A stretch of 40,578 nt of DNA from Lacinutrix jangbogonensis (GCF_000797445.1 NZ_JSWF01000022.1:1-40578); one strand, 5' to 3'. Shown: positions 9,613 to 17,957, numbered from the stretch's first letter. The notes: generated by a model from the sequence alone, not told the origin. Numbers and translations are program-made.

Positions 9613-10548
9613 CTATAAGTTTTTTAATTTTTCAAGAATTTCAGGGATTTTTCTAATCGCTGCAATTTCTTTGTATTTACTTCTAAAATCATCTGCAGGA
9701 ACACCAAAATAACTTTTATGACCTTCTAACGATTTACTTACTCCTGCTTTTGCAGAAATCACTGCTTTTGTTCCAATGGTTATTCCACTGGTGACTCCTA
9801 CTTGACCCCAAATAGTAACTTCATCTTCAATGATTACACAACCTGCAATGCCTACTTGCGATGCAATTAAGCATTTTTTTCCAATTACGGTATCATGTCC
9901 AACTTGGATTTGATTGTCTAATTTAGAGCCTTCTCCTATAATAGTATCTCCTGTAACACCCTTGTCAATTGTACAAAGCGCTCCTAAATCTACATTGTTT
10001 TCAATAATTACGCGTCCACCAGATTTTAATCGATCATAACCTGCTGGTCTCTTTTTATAATAAAACGCACTGGCTCCTAATATTGTGCCAGCATGAATAG
10101 TAACGTGGTCTCCAATAATGGTATCATCATAAATACTAACATTAGAATGAATAATACAGTTATCACCTATTACTACGTTATTACCTATAAAGCAATTAGG
10201 TTGAATAATTGTATTTTTTCCAATTTTAGCAGATGATGCGATTGCAACATTGGACGTTTGGAATGGTTTAAAATATTGTGTTAGTTTATTAAAATCGCGA
10301 AAAGGGTCGTCGCTTATTAAAAGTGCTTTCCCTTCTGGACAGGCCACATCTTTGTTAATCAAAACAATAGTAGCCGCAGATTGTAATGCTTTATCGTAAT
10401 ACTTAGGATGATCTACAAATACAATATCACCCGGTTCAACGACGTGAATTTCATTCATTCCTAAAACCTGAAAATCTTCTGCTCCCACAAAATCACAACC
10501 GATTATTTGAGCAACTTGTTTTAAAGCTTGTGGATTTGGAAATTTCAT
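9613..10548 (-). CDS. Second LpxD-like UDP-sugar N-acyltransferase
   Basis: A 311-residue left-handed beta-helix (hexapeptide repeat) acyltransferase of the LpxD family, paralogous to the lpxD gene at 13.6 kb. Seen: an N-terminal LpxD-type uridine-binding domain (about 1-95), followed by hexapeptide repeats (about 100-285) and the catalytic His in LDNQIQVGHD (H218), equivalent to H241 of the neighbour. The segment after GA(S/D) is different: GASAFYYKKRPAGYDRLK replaces the GADGFGFAPNQDGEFYKV loop of the canonical enzyme, suggesting another acyl donor or sugar. The protein is also shorter at both ends. It may acylate a UDP-sugar other than the lipid A precursor, or provide alternative acyl length. 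It is co-directional with efp and coupled to the NTF2-like gene. Confidence 0.82.
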   Translation of the reverse strand: MKFPNPQALKQVAQIIGCDFVGAEDFQVLGMNEIHVVEPGDIVFVDHPKYYDKALQSAATIVLINKDVACPEGKALLISDDPFRDFNKLTQYFKPFQTSNVAIASSAKIGKNTIIQPNCFIGNNVVIGDNCIIHSNVSIYDDTIIGDHVTIHAGTILGASAFYYKKRPAGYDRLKSGGRVIIENNVDLGALCTIDKGVTGDTIIGEGSKLDNQIQVGHDTVIGKKCLIASQVGIAGCVIIEDEVTIWGQVGVTSGITIGTKAVISAKAGVSKSLEGHKSYFGVPADDFRSKYKEIAAIRKIPEILEKLKNL

Positions 10549-10553
10549 TTTTT

Positions 10554-10609
10554 TTCAGTGTTCAGTGTTCAGTGTTCAATGTTCAGTATTCAGTATTCAG
10601 CGCTCAGTG
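10554..10609. repeat. Heptanucleotide tandem repeat, 8 copies of TTCAGTG
   Basis: Eight adjacent 7-nt units: TTCAGTG three times, then TTCAATG, TTCAGTA twice, TTCAGCG and CTCAGTG. They fill the spacer between efp and the LpxD-like gene, ending only 5 nt before the latter's start codon. The first three are perfect and later copies have one or two changes, as in a minisatellite that expands at one end. Confidence 0.9.
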
Positions 10610-10652
10610 TTCTCATTTTGGGTGAACTGCAAACTGAAGACTATCTACTATT

Positions 10653-11219
10653 TTATTCTTTTACACGCTCTTTATACGTTCCTTTTTCTGTTTCAACTTT
10701 AATTTTATCACCTTCATTAATAAATAAAGGTACATTTACTGTTGCTCCAGTTTCTACCGTAGCTGGCTTTGTAGCATTTGTTGCTGTATTTCCTTTTACT
10801 CCAGGTTCGGTTCCAGTAACTTCTAAAACAACACTAGCGGGTAACTCTACAGATAAAGGCGCATCGTCTTCAGCATTAATTGTCACTGTAACAACCTGAC
10901 CCTCTTTCATTAACTCAGGCTTATCTAAAGCCGCTTCTATTAACTGGATTTGAGTGTAATCTTCATTATTCATGAAATGATAGAAATCACCATCGTTATA
11001 TAAAAATTGAAATTTATGAGTCTCTACACGCACATCTTCTAATTTGTGACCTGCAGAAAATGTATTATCTAAAACTTTTCCGTTGGTAACACTTTTCATT
11101 TTTGTTCGCACAAAGGCAGGGCCTTTTCCTGGCTTTACATGCAAAAATTCAATAATTTTATAAATATCATTATTGTATTTAATACATAATCCGTTTCTTA
11201 TATCTGAAGTACTAGCCAT
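10653..11219 (-). CDS. efp: Elongation factor P
   Basis: EF-P of 188 residues, the usual length. It binds ribosomes stalled at consecutive prolines and speeds peptide-bond formation in the cytoplasm. Seen: the N-terminal KOW-like domain with the tip motif KPGKGPAF, where K32 corresponds to the residue modified in some bacteria, and two OB domains with the conserved HKFQF, PLSVELP and GTYKERV segments. No modification genes (epmA-type lysylation or earP-type rhamnosylation) are nearby, and Lys at the tip argues against Arg rhamnosylation. It lies inside the lipid A cluster, 19 nt after lpxA, an arrangement I recall as common in Flavobacteria. The start at 11219 matches the family's N-terminus (MAST..IRNGLCI). 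Confidence 0.96.
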   Translation of the reverse strand: MASTSDIRNGLCIKYNNDIYKIIEFLHVKPGKGPAFVRTKMKSVTNGKVLDNTFSAGHKLEDVRVETHKFQFLYNDGDFYHFMNNEDYTQIQLIEAALDKPELMKEGQVVTVTINAEDDAPLSVELPASVVLEVTGTEPGVKGNTATNATKPATVETGATVNVPLFINEGDKIKVETEKGTYKERVKE

Positions 11220-11238
11220 AATTTCTAATTTTGCTTTA

Positions 11239-12024
11239 TTAATTTGATTTGAAGTAACCTTTCATTATACCACGATGAGAATTCTTAATAAATTGAAGAA
11301 TTTCGTCGCGTTCTGTAGTTGCTTGCATTTCTGCTTCTATAATACTAGCAGCTTGTGTATTGTTATAATTTTTTTGATATAATATTCTAAAGATATCTTG
11401 AATCTCTCTAATTTTCTCTGTTTTGTAACCTCTTCGTCTTAACCCTACAGAGTTAATACCAACATAAGATAAAGGTTCGCGACCAGCTTTTACAAAAGGC
11501 GGTACATCTTTTCTTACTAAAGATCCTCCAGTAACAAATGCATGATTTCCTACAGAACAAAATTGGTGCACAGCAGTCATTCCTGCTAGTATTACATAAT
11601 CACCTATTGTAATATGTCCTGCTAGTGTACTATTATTTGAAAATATACAGTTATTACCAACAATACAATCGTGTGCAATATGGCAATATGCCATTATTAA
11701 ACAATTATCTCCAATAACGGTTTTCATTCTATCTGTTGTACCTCTGTTTATGGTAACACATTCTCTAATAGTAACATTATTACCAATAATAGTTAAAGTA
11801 TCCTCATCATCGTACTTTAGATCTTGTGGTACAGCAGAAATTACAGAACCTGGAAAAATACTGCAGTTTTTACCAATACGTGCACCTTCCATAATGGTTA
11901 CATTACTTCCAATCCAAGTACCTTCTCCTATGGTAACGTTATTATAAATAGTTGTAAAAGGCTCAATAACCACATTTTTTGCGATTTTTGCACCTGGATG
12001 TACGTATGCTAAAGGTTGGTTCAT
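11239..12024 (-). CDS. lpxA: Acyl-ACP--UDP-N-acetylglucosamine O-acyltransferase
   Basis: A 261-residue hexapeptide-repeat enzyme catalysing the first step of lipid A synthesis, transfer of a 3-hydroxyacyl chain from ACP to UDP-GlcNAc. Seen: left-handed beta-helix repeats over residues 10-185, the catalytic region CHIAHDC with H118 equivalent to the E. coli catalytic H125 (and H115 to H122), and the all-helical C-terminal domain with GLRRRGYKTEKI. The cluster order lpxD, lpxC-fabZ, lpxA is the standard one. The DNA at the start codon is unusual: a 42-nt segment spanning the initiation region is repeated once 84 nt upstream, so an extra ATG lies in the leader at 12108 followed by a 22-codon frame ending in TAA 15 nt before the real ATG. 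Confidence 0.95.
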   Translation of the reverse strand: MNQPLAYVHPGAKIAKNVVIEPFTTIYNNVTIGEGTWIGSNVTIMEGARIGKNCSIFPGSVISAVPQDLKYDDEDTLTIIGNNVTIRECVTINRGTTDRMKTVIGDNCLIMAYCHIAHDCIVGNNCIFSNNSTLAGHITIGDYVILAGMTAVHQFCSVGNHAFVTGGSLVRKDVPPFVKAGREPLSYVGINSVGLRRRGYKTEKIREIQDIFRILYQKNYNNTQAASIIEAEMQATTERDEILQFIKNSHRGIMKGYFKSN

Positions 12025-12143
12025 TTTTGTAATATTATTTTAAGCTATAAAAATGTGTTCGCTTTTATTGTTTCTTGTTGAAAAATGATCAAGATTTGCT
12101 CGGTTCATTTTTGTAATATTATTTTAAGCTGTAAAAATGTGTT
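12018..12143. repeat. 84-bp-period partial tandem duplication at the lpxA start
   Basis: Positions 12018-12059 and 12102-12143 are 42-nt direct repeats with one mismatch (A to G). The first copy contains the ATG of lpxA and its upstream AATAATATTACAAAA; the second copy carries the same initiation context. Nothing else in the 188-nt spacer between the fusion gene and lpxA looks coding. Confidence 0.9.
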
Positions 12144-12212
12144 AGTACGATACACTTTATACAAATCCCATATATTCATGAATTTTCAGCCTTTCGTATT
12201 AGTTTAATACTA

Positions 12213-13619
12213 TTATTTTATTTTAGATATTTGCGCCATCAGTTCGGCTTCAGCACATAGTTTCCCGTTTGCATACGCATAACCTTGCATGTGACAAATA
12301 CCTCTTCTAATGGGTGATATTAATTCACATTTAAAAATTAAGGTATCTCCTGGTACTACTTTTTGTTTGAACTTTACTTTATCCATCTTCATAAATAAGG
12401 TTAAGTAATTTTCTGGATCTGGAACAGTACTTAATACTAGAATCCCACCTGTTTGCGCCATAGCCTCAACAATTAAAACACCCGGCATTACTGGTGAACC
12501 TGGAAAGTGACCTCTAAAAAACTCTTCGTTCATGGTCACGTTTTTCATACCAATAACCTTACTATTTGTTAATTCGAAAACCTTATCTAATAGTAAAAAA
12601 GGTTGTCTATGTGGCAACATTTCCATTATTTGATTGACGTCCATTAATGGTGGCTGATTTAAATCTATCTCAGGAACGTTATTTCGTCTTTCGTTTTTAA
12701 TTAACTTAGACATTTTCTTTGCAAACTGAGTGTTTACAAAGTGTCCAGGTTTATTGGCAATTACTTTTCCACGCAAACGTGTTCCTATTAATGCTAAATC
12801 TCCAATGACATCTAACAACTTGTGTCTCGCTGCTTCATTAGGATGGTGCAAAGTTAAATTATCAAGAATGCCATTAGGCTTTACTGCTATTTTATCTTTA
12901 TTGAAAGCAACTTGCAACTTCTCCATTGTTTCTGGTGACAGTTTTTTGTCAACATAAACAATAGCATTGTTTAAATCACCTCCTTTTATTAGACCGTGTT
13001 CTAAAAGCGATTCTAATTCGTGCAAAAAACTAAAAGTACGAGAGTCGGATATATCCTTTTTAAAATCTGATAAACGATTAAGCGTAGCATTTTGAGTTCC
13101 TAAGACCTTAGTTCCAAAATCTACCATTGTAGTGACTTGGTATTGTTTTGCAGGCATTATTAATATCTCACTACCAGATTCTTCGTCTACATAAGAAATA
13201 ACATCTTTTACAACATATTCTTCACGAAAAGCTTCTTGCTCTACAATACCTGCTTTTTCAATAGCCTCAACAAAGAATTTTGAGGAACCATCCATAATTG
13301 GGGGCTCAGAGTTATCTAATTCTATAATTGCATTATCGATATCTAAACCTATAAATGCTGCTAAAACATGCTCACATGTTTGAATGGTTACACCATTTTT
13401 TTCTAAACAAGTACCACGTTGCGTATTGGTAACGTAGTTAGCATCTGCTTCAATTATTGGACTACCTTCAAGATCAATACGTTTAAAAGAGAATCCAGAA
13501 TTTGCTGGAGCAGGCTTAAAAGTTAAGGTAGCCTCTCGTCCTGTATGCAAACCAACACCAGTTAAAGACACTTCTTTATCTATGGTTTTTTGTCTAATTT
13601 CGGAATTAACTATTGCCAT
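12213..13619 (-). CDS. lpxC/fabZ: Fused LpxC deacetylase / FabZ dehydratase
   Basis: A 468-residue fusion of two enzymes. Residues about 1-305 are UDP-3-O-acyl-N-acetylglucosamine deacetylase, the committed step of lipid A synthesis: zinc ligands H84 (TCEHVLAA), H266 and D270 (ARHKLLDVIGD), and H293 of the PGH motif. Residues about 320-468 are (3R)-hydroxyacyl-ACP dehydratase FabZ: LPHRQPFLLLD, catalytic H371 in RGHFPGSPVMPG and E385 in VEAMAQTGG. The fusion, as far as I know usual in Bacteroidetes, joins consumption and production of 3-hydroxyacyl-ACP in one polypeptide and may balance lipid A with phospholipid synthesis. Its start overlaps the end of lpxD by 14 nt, indicating translational coupling. 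All key residues are present. Confidence 0.96.
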   Translation of the reverse strand: MAIVNSEIRQKTIDKEVSLTGVGLHTGREATLTFKPAPANSGFSFKRIDLEGSPIIEADANYVTNTQRGTCLEKNGVTIQTCEHVLAAFIGLDIDNAIIELDNSEPPIMDGSSKFFVEAIEKAGIVEQEAFREEYVVKDVISYVDEESGSEILIMPAKQYQVTTMVDFGTKVLGTQNATLNRLSDFKKDISDSRTFSFLHELESLLEHGLIKGGDLNNAIVYVDKKLSPETMEKLQVAFNKDKIAVKPNGILDNLTLHHPNEAARHKLLDVIGDLALIGTRLRGKVIANKPGHFVNTQFAKKMSKLIKNERRNNVPEIDLNQPPLMDVNQIMEMLPHRQPFLLLDKVFELTNSKVIGMKNVTMNEEFFRGHFPGSPVMPGVLIVEAMAQTGGILVLSTVPDPENYLTLFMKMDKVKFKQKVVPGDTLIFKCELISPIRRGICHMQGYAYANGKLCAEAELMAQISKIK

Positions 13620-14634
13620 TTTCTTTTTTTTCTAATTCGTTTATAGTTTTTGCTAGTTTAGGTAAGTTTTTAAAACAAATGTAAGATTTGTTCCAGTCAC
13701 CATAACCAAAAGCTGGTGAGCCTTGCAACACTTCATTATCTTTTACATTCTTTCCTATTCCAGACTGTGCTTGTATGCTAACATTATTACCAATTACCAA
13801 ATGTCCTGTAAAACCTACTTGACCACCAATTTTGCAATTTTCGCCAATTTTAGTAGAACCAGCAATACCAGTTTGTGCTGCAATTACTGTGTTTTTACCA
13901 ATTTCGACATTATGACCAATTTGAATTTGATTATCCAATTTAACACCTTTTCTAATGATTGTAGAACCTAAAGTGGCTCTATCTATTGTAGTTACTGCTC
14001 CAACGTCTACAAAGTCTTCTAATATTACATTTCCTATTTGCGGTACTTTATAAAACTCTCCGTCTTGATTTGGTGCAAAACCAAATCCATCTGCTCCAAT
14101 TATTGCTCCAGAATTTATAACACAGTTTTTACCGATAATGCAGTCCGAATAAATTTTTGCTCCAGCAAACAATACTGTATCATTGCCAATAACTACATTA
14201 TCTCCAATGTAACTACCAGGGAAAATTTTTACATTATCACCAATACTTACATGCTCTCCAATGTATGAAAATGCACCAACATAAATATCTTTTCCTGTTG
14301 ATGCTGATTCTGAAATAAACGATGGTTGCTCTATTCCAAACTTATTAAGTTTTACTTGATTGTAATATTCTAAAATTTTTGAAAATGACTCATAAGCATC
14401 GTCAACCTTAATTAAGGTTGTTGTAATTGGTTGCTCTGGTACAAAATTTTTATTTACAATTGCAATAGATGCTTTTGTACTATATATATATGGCGTGTAT
14501 TTAGGATTGGCTAAAAAGGTTAAAGCACCTTCTACACCTTCTTCTATTTTTGATAATTTAGAAACTTCCGCTTGTGGATTCCCAACAATGTCTCCTTCTA
14601 AAATACCAGCTATTTGTTCTGCTGTAAATTTCAT
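13606..14634 (-). CDS. lpxD: UDP-3-O-acylglucosamine N-acyltransferase
   Basis: Canonical LpxD, 342 residues from the ATG at 14634; a TTG three codons upstream is also in frame but the family begins MKFTAEQIA. It N-acylates UDP-3-O-acylglucosamine in lipid A synthesis. Seen: uridine-binding domain (about 1-95), hexapeptide repeats (about 105-310) and catalytic H241 in LDNQIQIGHN. The loop GADGFGFAPNQDGEFYKV is that of standard LpxD. It is first in the lipid A cluster and overlaps the lpxC-fabZ start by 14 nt. A TATTTTTG box (14641-14648 on the minus strand) ends 6 nt before the ATG; if used, the mRNA would have almost no leader. Confidence 0.95.
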   Translation of the reverse strand: MKFTAEQIAGILEGDIVGNPQAEVSKLSKIEEGVEGALTFLANPKYTPYIYSTKASIAIVNKNFVPEQPITTTLIKVDDAYESFSKILEYYNQVKLNKFGIEQPSFISESASTGKDIYVGAFSYIGEHVSIGDNVKIFPGSYIGDNVVIGNDTVLFAGAKIYSDCIIGKNCVINSGAIIGADGFGFAPNQDGEFYKVPQIGNVILEDFVDVGAVTTIDRATLGSTIIRKGVKLDNQIQIGHNVEIGKNTVIAAQTGIAGSTKIGENCKIGGQVGFTGHLVIGNNVSIQAQSGIGKNVKDNEVLQGSPAFGYGDWNKSYICFKNLPKLAKTINELEKKENGNS

Positions 14635-14640
14635 CTCTCG

Positions 14641-14648
14641 CAAAAATA
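14641..14648 (-). promoter_or_regulatory. Candidate -7 box (TATTTTTG) at lpxD
   Basis: Matches TAnnTTTG on the minus strand, only 6 nt from the lpxD ATG, implying a near-leaderless message. No TTG was found at the expected -33 distance, so this is tentative. Confidence 0.3.
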
Positions 14649-14799
14649 GAAAAAATGTACCATATATTGTAAGTTGTTTAAGAGTTGTTTGTTTCTATTA
14701 AAGAGAAAAGCCTCTCAGTCATAGGTTGCACCGTTATTATTTATGTTTTTTTATTTATAAATATGTTAAAACACCGTGGCTTTAAACTAATACGCCAAA

Positions 14800-16023
14800 C
14801 TATTCTTTAGGATAACAAATGTAATATTTAGTCACAGGTTTAGCCAGAGCCTTTAGATTTAATTGGTCGCTAGCTTTTACTATGTCTTCAATTTTCCCGT
14901 TTTTGTGTAAAATACTAATACCTTGTTTTTTTCTAGTGTACGCTTGATTTGAAATTTTTCCAGTGAATACAAAATATTCAGCTTCTGCCTCAGAAATAGA
15001 ATACTTTTCCATTAATTCTTTTTTATGTCGAATCAATAAAGAAGGTTTAATCTCATTTTTCTTGATTTTAACTTTCAGTAAATCTCTATTAATAATCATC
15101 CCACAGAGGTTTTTCAATACAAAATCACTATGATATTGCCATTCTTTCATTGCTGAAACAATATCATAATCATCTAATTTTGAAAAGGTTTCAAGACTTT
15201 CAGTATTAAAATTATCAAGGGATATCTCTTCATTTAAAAAATACTGAAGCGGTTTACTAGCCGGTAGCTCCTCACCTCTTTTCGTTAATTCTTTAGCGCG
15301 TTTTAGCACTCTAATTAACAATTGTTCTGCTGTTAAACTTGTTTTATGCAAATACACTTGCCAATACATTAATCGCCTGGCAACTAAGAATTTTTCTATG
15401 CTATAAATACCTTTATCTTCGACAACTAATTTATCATCCTTTACATTAAGCATAGTAATTAAACGCTCGCTGTTAATATTTCCTTCGGCAACTCCTGTGT
15501 AAAAACTATCACGCTTTAAATAATCTGCTCTATCCATATCTATTTGGCTAGAAATAAGCTCGCACATAAACTGTCGCGGATATTCGCCTTTAAATATTTG
15601 TATCGCCAACGTTAAATCGTTGTTAAATTCCGTATTCAATTTCTCCATAAAAAGCATAGAAATATGCTCATGAGAAACACCATTAACAATACTATGCTCC
15701 ATAGCATGAGAGAATGGTCCGTGACCAATATCGTGTAACAATATAGCTATATAGAGTGCGTTTTTCTCTTCTTCAGAAATTTCAACACCTTTAAAACGAA
15801 GTACTTGAACAGCTTTTTGCATTAAATGCATACACCCAATAGCATGATGAAAACGTGTGTGGTGAGCACCTGGATAAACAAGGTAGCTCATTCCCATTTG
15901 AGTGATACGACGAAGCCTCTGGAAATAACGATGTTCGATTAAATCGAAAATTAAAGAATTAGGGATTGTAATAAATCCGTAAATTGGGTCGTTTAATATT
16001 TTAAGTTTGTTACTTTTCTGCAA
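14800..16023 (-). CDS. HD-domain phosphohydrolase (dGTPase/SAMHD1-like)
   Basis: A 407-residue HD-superfamily protein. Seen: the start signature IYGFITIPN, the metal site as H60 in TRFHHAIG, H97-D98 in LLHDIGHGPFSH, and a later Asp in QIDMDRADYLKRDS, which together make the H...HD...D set of dNTP triphosphohydrolase-like enzymes. It probably hydrolyses a nucleotide in the cytoplasm, but dNTP specificity is not established for this branch. It is divergent from porX with a 38-nt spacer that must hold control elements for both; a TATATTTG box for this gene lies at 16053-16060. It lies 165 nt upstream of lpxD. Sure of the fold, unsure of substrate. Confidence 0.85.
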   Translation of the reverse strand: MQKSNKLKILNDPIYGFITIPNSLIFDLIEHRYFQRLRRITQMGMSYLVYPGAHHTRFHHAIGCMHLMQKAVQVLRFKGVEISEEEKNALYIAILLHDIGHGPFSHAMEHSIVNGVSHEHISMLFMEKLNTEFNNDLTLAIQIFKGEYPRQFMCELISSQIDMDRADYLKRDSFYTGVAEGNINSERLITMLNVKDDKLVVEDKGIYSIEKFLVARRLMYWQVYLHKTSLTAEQLLIRVLKRAKELTKRGEELPASKPLQYFLNEEISLDNFNTESLETFSKLDDYDIVSAMKEWQYHSDFVLKNLCGMIINRDLLKVKIKKNEIKPSLLIRHKKELMEKYSISEAEAEYFVFTGKISNQAYTRKKQGISILHKNGKIEDIVKASDQLNLKALAKPVTKYYICYPKE

Positions 16024-16052
16024 ACTGATAATTTTTCAATGATTTAGATAAA

Positions 16053-16060
16053 CAAATATA
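16053..16060 (-). promoter_or_regulatory. Candidate -7 box (TATATTTG) of the HD-domain gene
   Basis: Matches TAnnTTTG on the minus strand, 29 nt from the start codon of the HD gene, and abuts the porX start codon on the other strand. Transcription of the two genes may therefore interfere. No clear -33 box. Confidence 0.4.
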
Positions 16061-16061
16061 C

Positions 16062-17615
16062 ATGGATAAAATAAAAATACTTTGGGTTGACGACGAAATC
16101 GATTTACTAAAACCACATATTATCTTTTTAGAGCTAAAAAACTACAAAGTTACCAAATGTAATAGCGGCACTGAAGCCTTAGAAATTTTAGAAGAAGAAA
16201 AATTCGACATTGTGTTTTTAGACGAAAACATGCCTGGACTTACAGGTTTGGAGACGCTTAATGAAATAAAAGAAAAGCAAGACACGCTTCCTGTGGTTAT
16301 GATTACCAAAAGTGAGGAAGAATATATAATGGAGGAAGCTATTGGTAATAAAATTGCCGATTACCTTATTAAACCTGTAAATCCGAATCAGATTTTACTC
16401 AGTTTAAAGAAGAATTTAGACCATTCACGACTAGTTTCAGAGAAAACAACCTCTAATTACCAGCAAGAGTTTAGAAAAATTGCTATGGATCTGGCCATGG
16501 TAAATAGCTACGAAGAATGGGTTGCTCTCTACCAAAAACTTATTTACTGGGAAATGCAACTGGAAGATATTGAAGATTCTGGGATGTTTGAGATTTTGGA
16601 ATCACAAAAAAACGAAGCCAATGTTCTTTTTGGAAAGTTTATTGACAAAGAATACCCTTCTTGGTTTCAACCTAATGTAGATGCACCAACATTATCTTAC
16701 AATTTATTTAAAGACAAAATAGCACCAGAACTAAGTAAAGAGCAACCAACACTTTTAGTAGTGGTCGATAATTTACGTTACGACCAATGGAAAGCTTTTG
16801 AGCCTTTTATAACCAACCATTACAAAAAAGAAAAAGAAAGTGCCTTTTTTAGTATTCTACCTACCGCTACGCAATATGCTAGAAACGCCATTTTCTCAGG
16901 ACTAATGCCTAGTGATATGGAAAAACTTCATCCTGAATATTGGAAAAATGATTTAGATGAAGGTGGTAAAAACATGCATGAAAACGATTTTCTAAAAGCG
17001 CAAATGAAGCGTTTAGGACTTTCAAACTATAAGCACGAGTATTACAAAATTACCAACTTAAGAAATGGCAAGAAATTAGCAGATAATTTTAAAGGCACTA
17101 AAGACAATGATTTAACGGTTGTCGTTTACAACTTTGTAGATATGTTATCGCACTCTAAAACAGAAATGGATGTTGTAAAAGAATTAGCTTCTAATGATAA
17201 GGCGTATCGTTCTCTTACGCAGAGTTGGTTTAAAAACTCTCCGCTTTTAGAAATGATTCAGCAAGCGCAACACATGGGCTTCAAATTAATTATAACTACA
17301 GATCATGGTACTATTAATGTAAAGAACCCATCTAAAGTTATTGGAGATCGCGATACGAGTTTAAACTTACGTTACAAAACAGGACGTAGTTTAAGCTACG
17401 AAAAGAAAGATGTTTTGGCCGCTAAAGACCCAAAAACCATCCTCTTGCCCTCTATGTCTATGAACAGCTCTTTTATTTTTGCTAAAAGTGATTTGTTTTT
17501 TGCGTATCCAAATAACTACAATCATTATGTAAGTTATTACAGGAACACTTATCAACATGGAGGTGTTTCGTTAGAAGAAATGATTATTCCTTTCGTGGTA
17601 TTGAATCCGAAATAA
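16062..17615 (+). CDS. porX: PorX: response regulator with PglZ phosphatase domain
   Basis: A 517-residue two-domain regulator. Residues 1-120 are a receiver domain with acidic pocket D10-D11, phosphorylatable D54 in FLDENMPG, and K104 in YLIKP. Residues about 220-517 are a PglZ (alkaline phosphatase superfamily) domain: D236 in VVVDNLRYD, Thr268/Thr270 in LPTATQYAR, D360 and H364 in FVDMLSHSK, D414-H415 in TTDHGTINV and H499 in QHGG. This layout is that of PorX, which in Porphyromonas and Flavobacterium controls the type IX secretion system with the histidine kinase PorY and whose PglZ domain is reported to hydrolyse oligoadenylate-type nucleotides. All metal and nucleophile positions look intact. 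No kinase is adjacent, as usual for this orphan regulator. A TAAGTTTG box at 16002-16009 inside the HD gene might be its promoter. Confidence 0.93.
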   Translation: MDKIKILWVDDEIDLLKPHIIFLELKNYKVTKCNSGTEALEILEEEKFDIVFLDENMPGLTGLETLNEIKEKQDTLPVVMITKSEEEYIMEEAIGNKIADYLIKPVNPNQILLSLKKNLDHSRLVSEKTTSNYQQEFRKIAMDLAMVNSYEEWVALYQKLIYWEMQLEDIEDSGMFEILESQKNEANVLFGKFIDKEYPSWFQPNVDAPTLSYNLFKDKIAPELSKEQPTLLVVVDNLRYDQWKAFEPFITNHYKKEKESAFFSILPTATQYARNAIFSGLMPSDMEKLHPEYWKNDLDEGGKNMHENDFLKAQMKRLGLSNYKHEYYKITNLRNGKKLADNFKGTKDNDLTVVVYNFVDMLSHSKTEMDVVKELASNDKAYRSLTQSWFKNSPLLEMIQQAQHMGFKLIITTDHGTINVKNPSKVIGDRDTSLNLRYKTGRSLSYEKKDVLAAKDPKTILLPSMSMNSSFIFAKSDLFFAYPNNYNHYVSYYRNTYQHGGVSLEEMIIPFVVLNPK

Positions 17616-17835
17616 TAGTCCAGGTCATTGCTAAGGTGTTTCGATTATAATTGAATAACTGTGGTTTATGCTCTGCATTTACTAAACCCAATAAAAAACA
17701 ATAGCAAAAATGGGTAATCTCATGAATTGCACTGAGTTTCGTAGCGTTCGACAGAGATACAGAGAGAGAGACCATAGTTAATTAATAAAGTCCGATTACG
17801 GACATTGAAATTTATTAAAATAAGTCCATTAATCA

Positions 17836-17866
17836 GATTGCCACGTCCAGCGTCCTCGCAATGACA
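17836..17866. repeat. REP-like repeat fragment (GATTGCCACG...CTCGCAATGACA)
   Basis: An imperfect inverted repeat, ATTGC...GCAAT around a CACG/CGTC core. It resembles the short palindromic intergenic elements of type GTCATTGCGAGG...CAATC that I recall from many bacterial genomes. Only this copy is in the window, so the family assignment is from memory. Confidence 0.45.
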
Positions 17867-17925
17867 AATCCTTTTGGCTTTTTGGATTTTTTTAGTTTTA
17901 TGGATTTAAGATTTCTGTAATTATG

Positions 17926-17957
17926 TTTTTGTTATTTAGAATTTACATTTAATTTTG
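17926..17957 (+). promoter_or_regulatory. Promoter of tsaE (TTTTTG-N18-TAATTTTG)
   Basis: The best promoter in the window: -33 box TTTTTG (17926-17931), an 18-nt spacer, and -7 box TAATTTTG (17950-17957), matching the Bacteroidetes consensus TTTG/TAnnTTTG. The ATG of tsaE begins 4 nt after the box, so transcription should start at or within a few bases of the start codon. Confidence 0.65.

Noticed and set aside
10554-10609. CRISPR-like array at the heptamer repeats
   Set aside because: Units are 7 nt, adjacent without spacers, and no cas genes are nearby; it is a simple tandem repeat.
10528-10899. 123-codon plus-strand frame across the heptamer repeat and efp
   Set aside because: Mirror frame of the well-supported efp gene and the repeat; no independent signal.
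16062-17615. PglZ domain as part of a BREX-type phage defence system
   Set aside because: The N-terminal receiver domain and lack of any brx/pgl neighbours identify it as PorX, a secretion regulator.
17584-17775. A 63-codon minus-strand frame in the porX-tsaE spacer
   Set aside because: Overlaps the end of porX, lies in decayed repeat DNA, has no promoter box and no protein-like motif.
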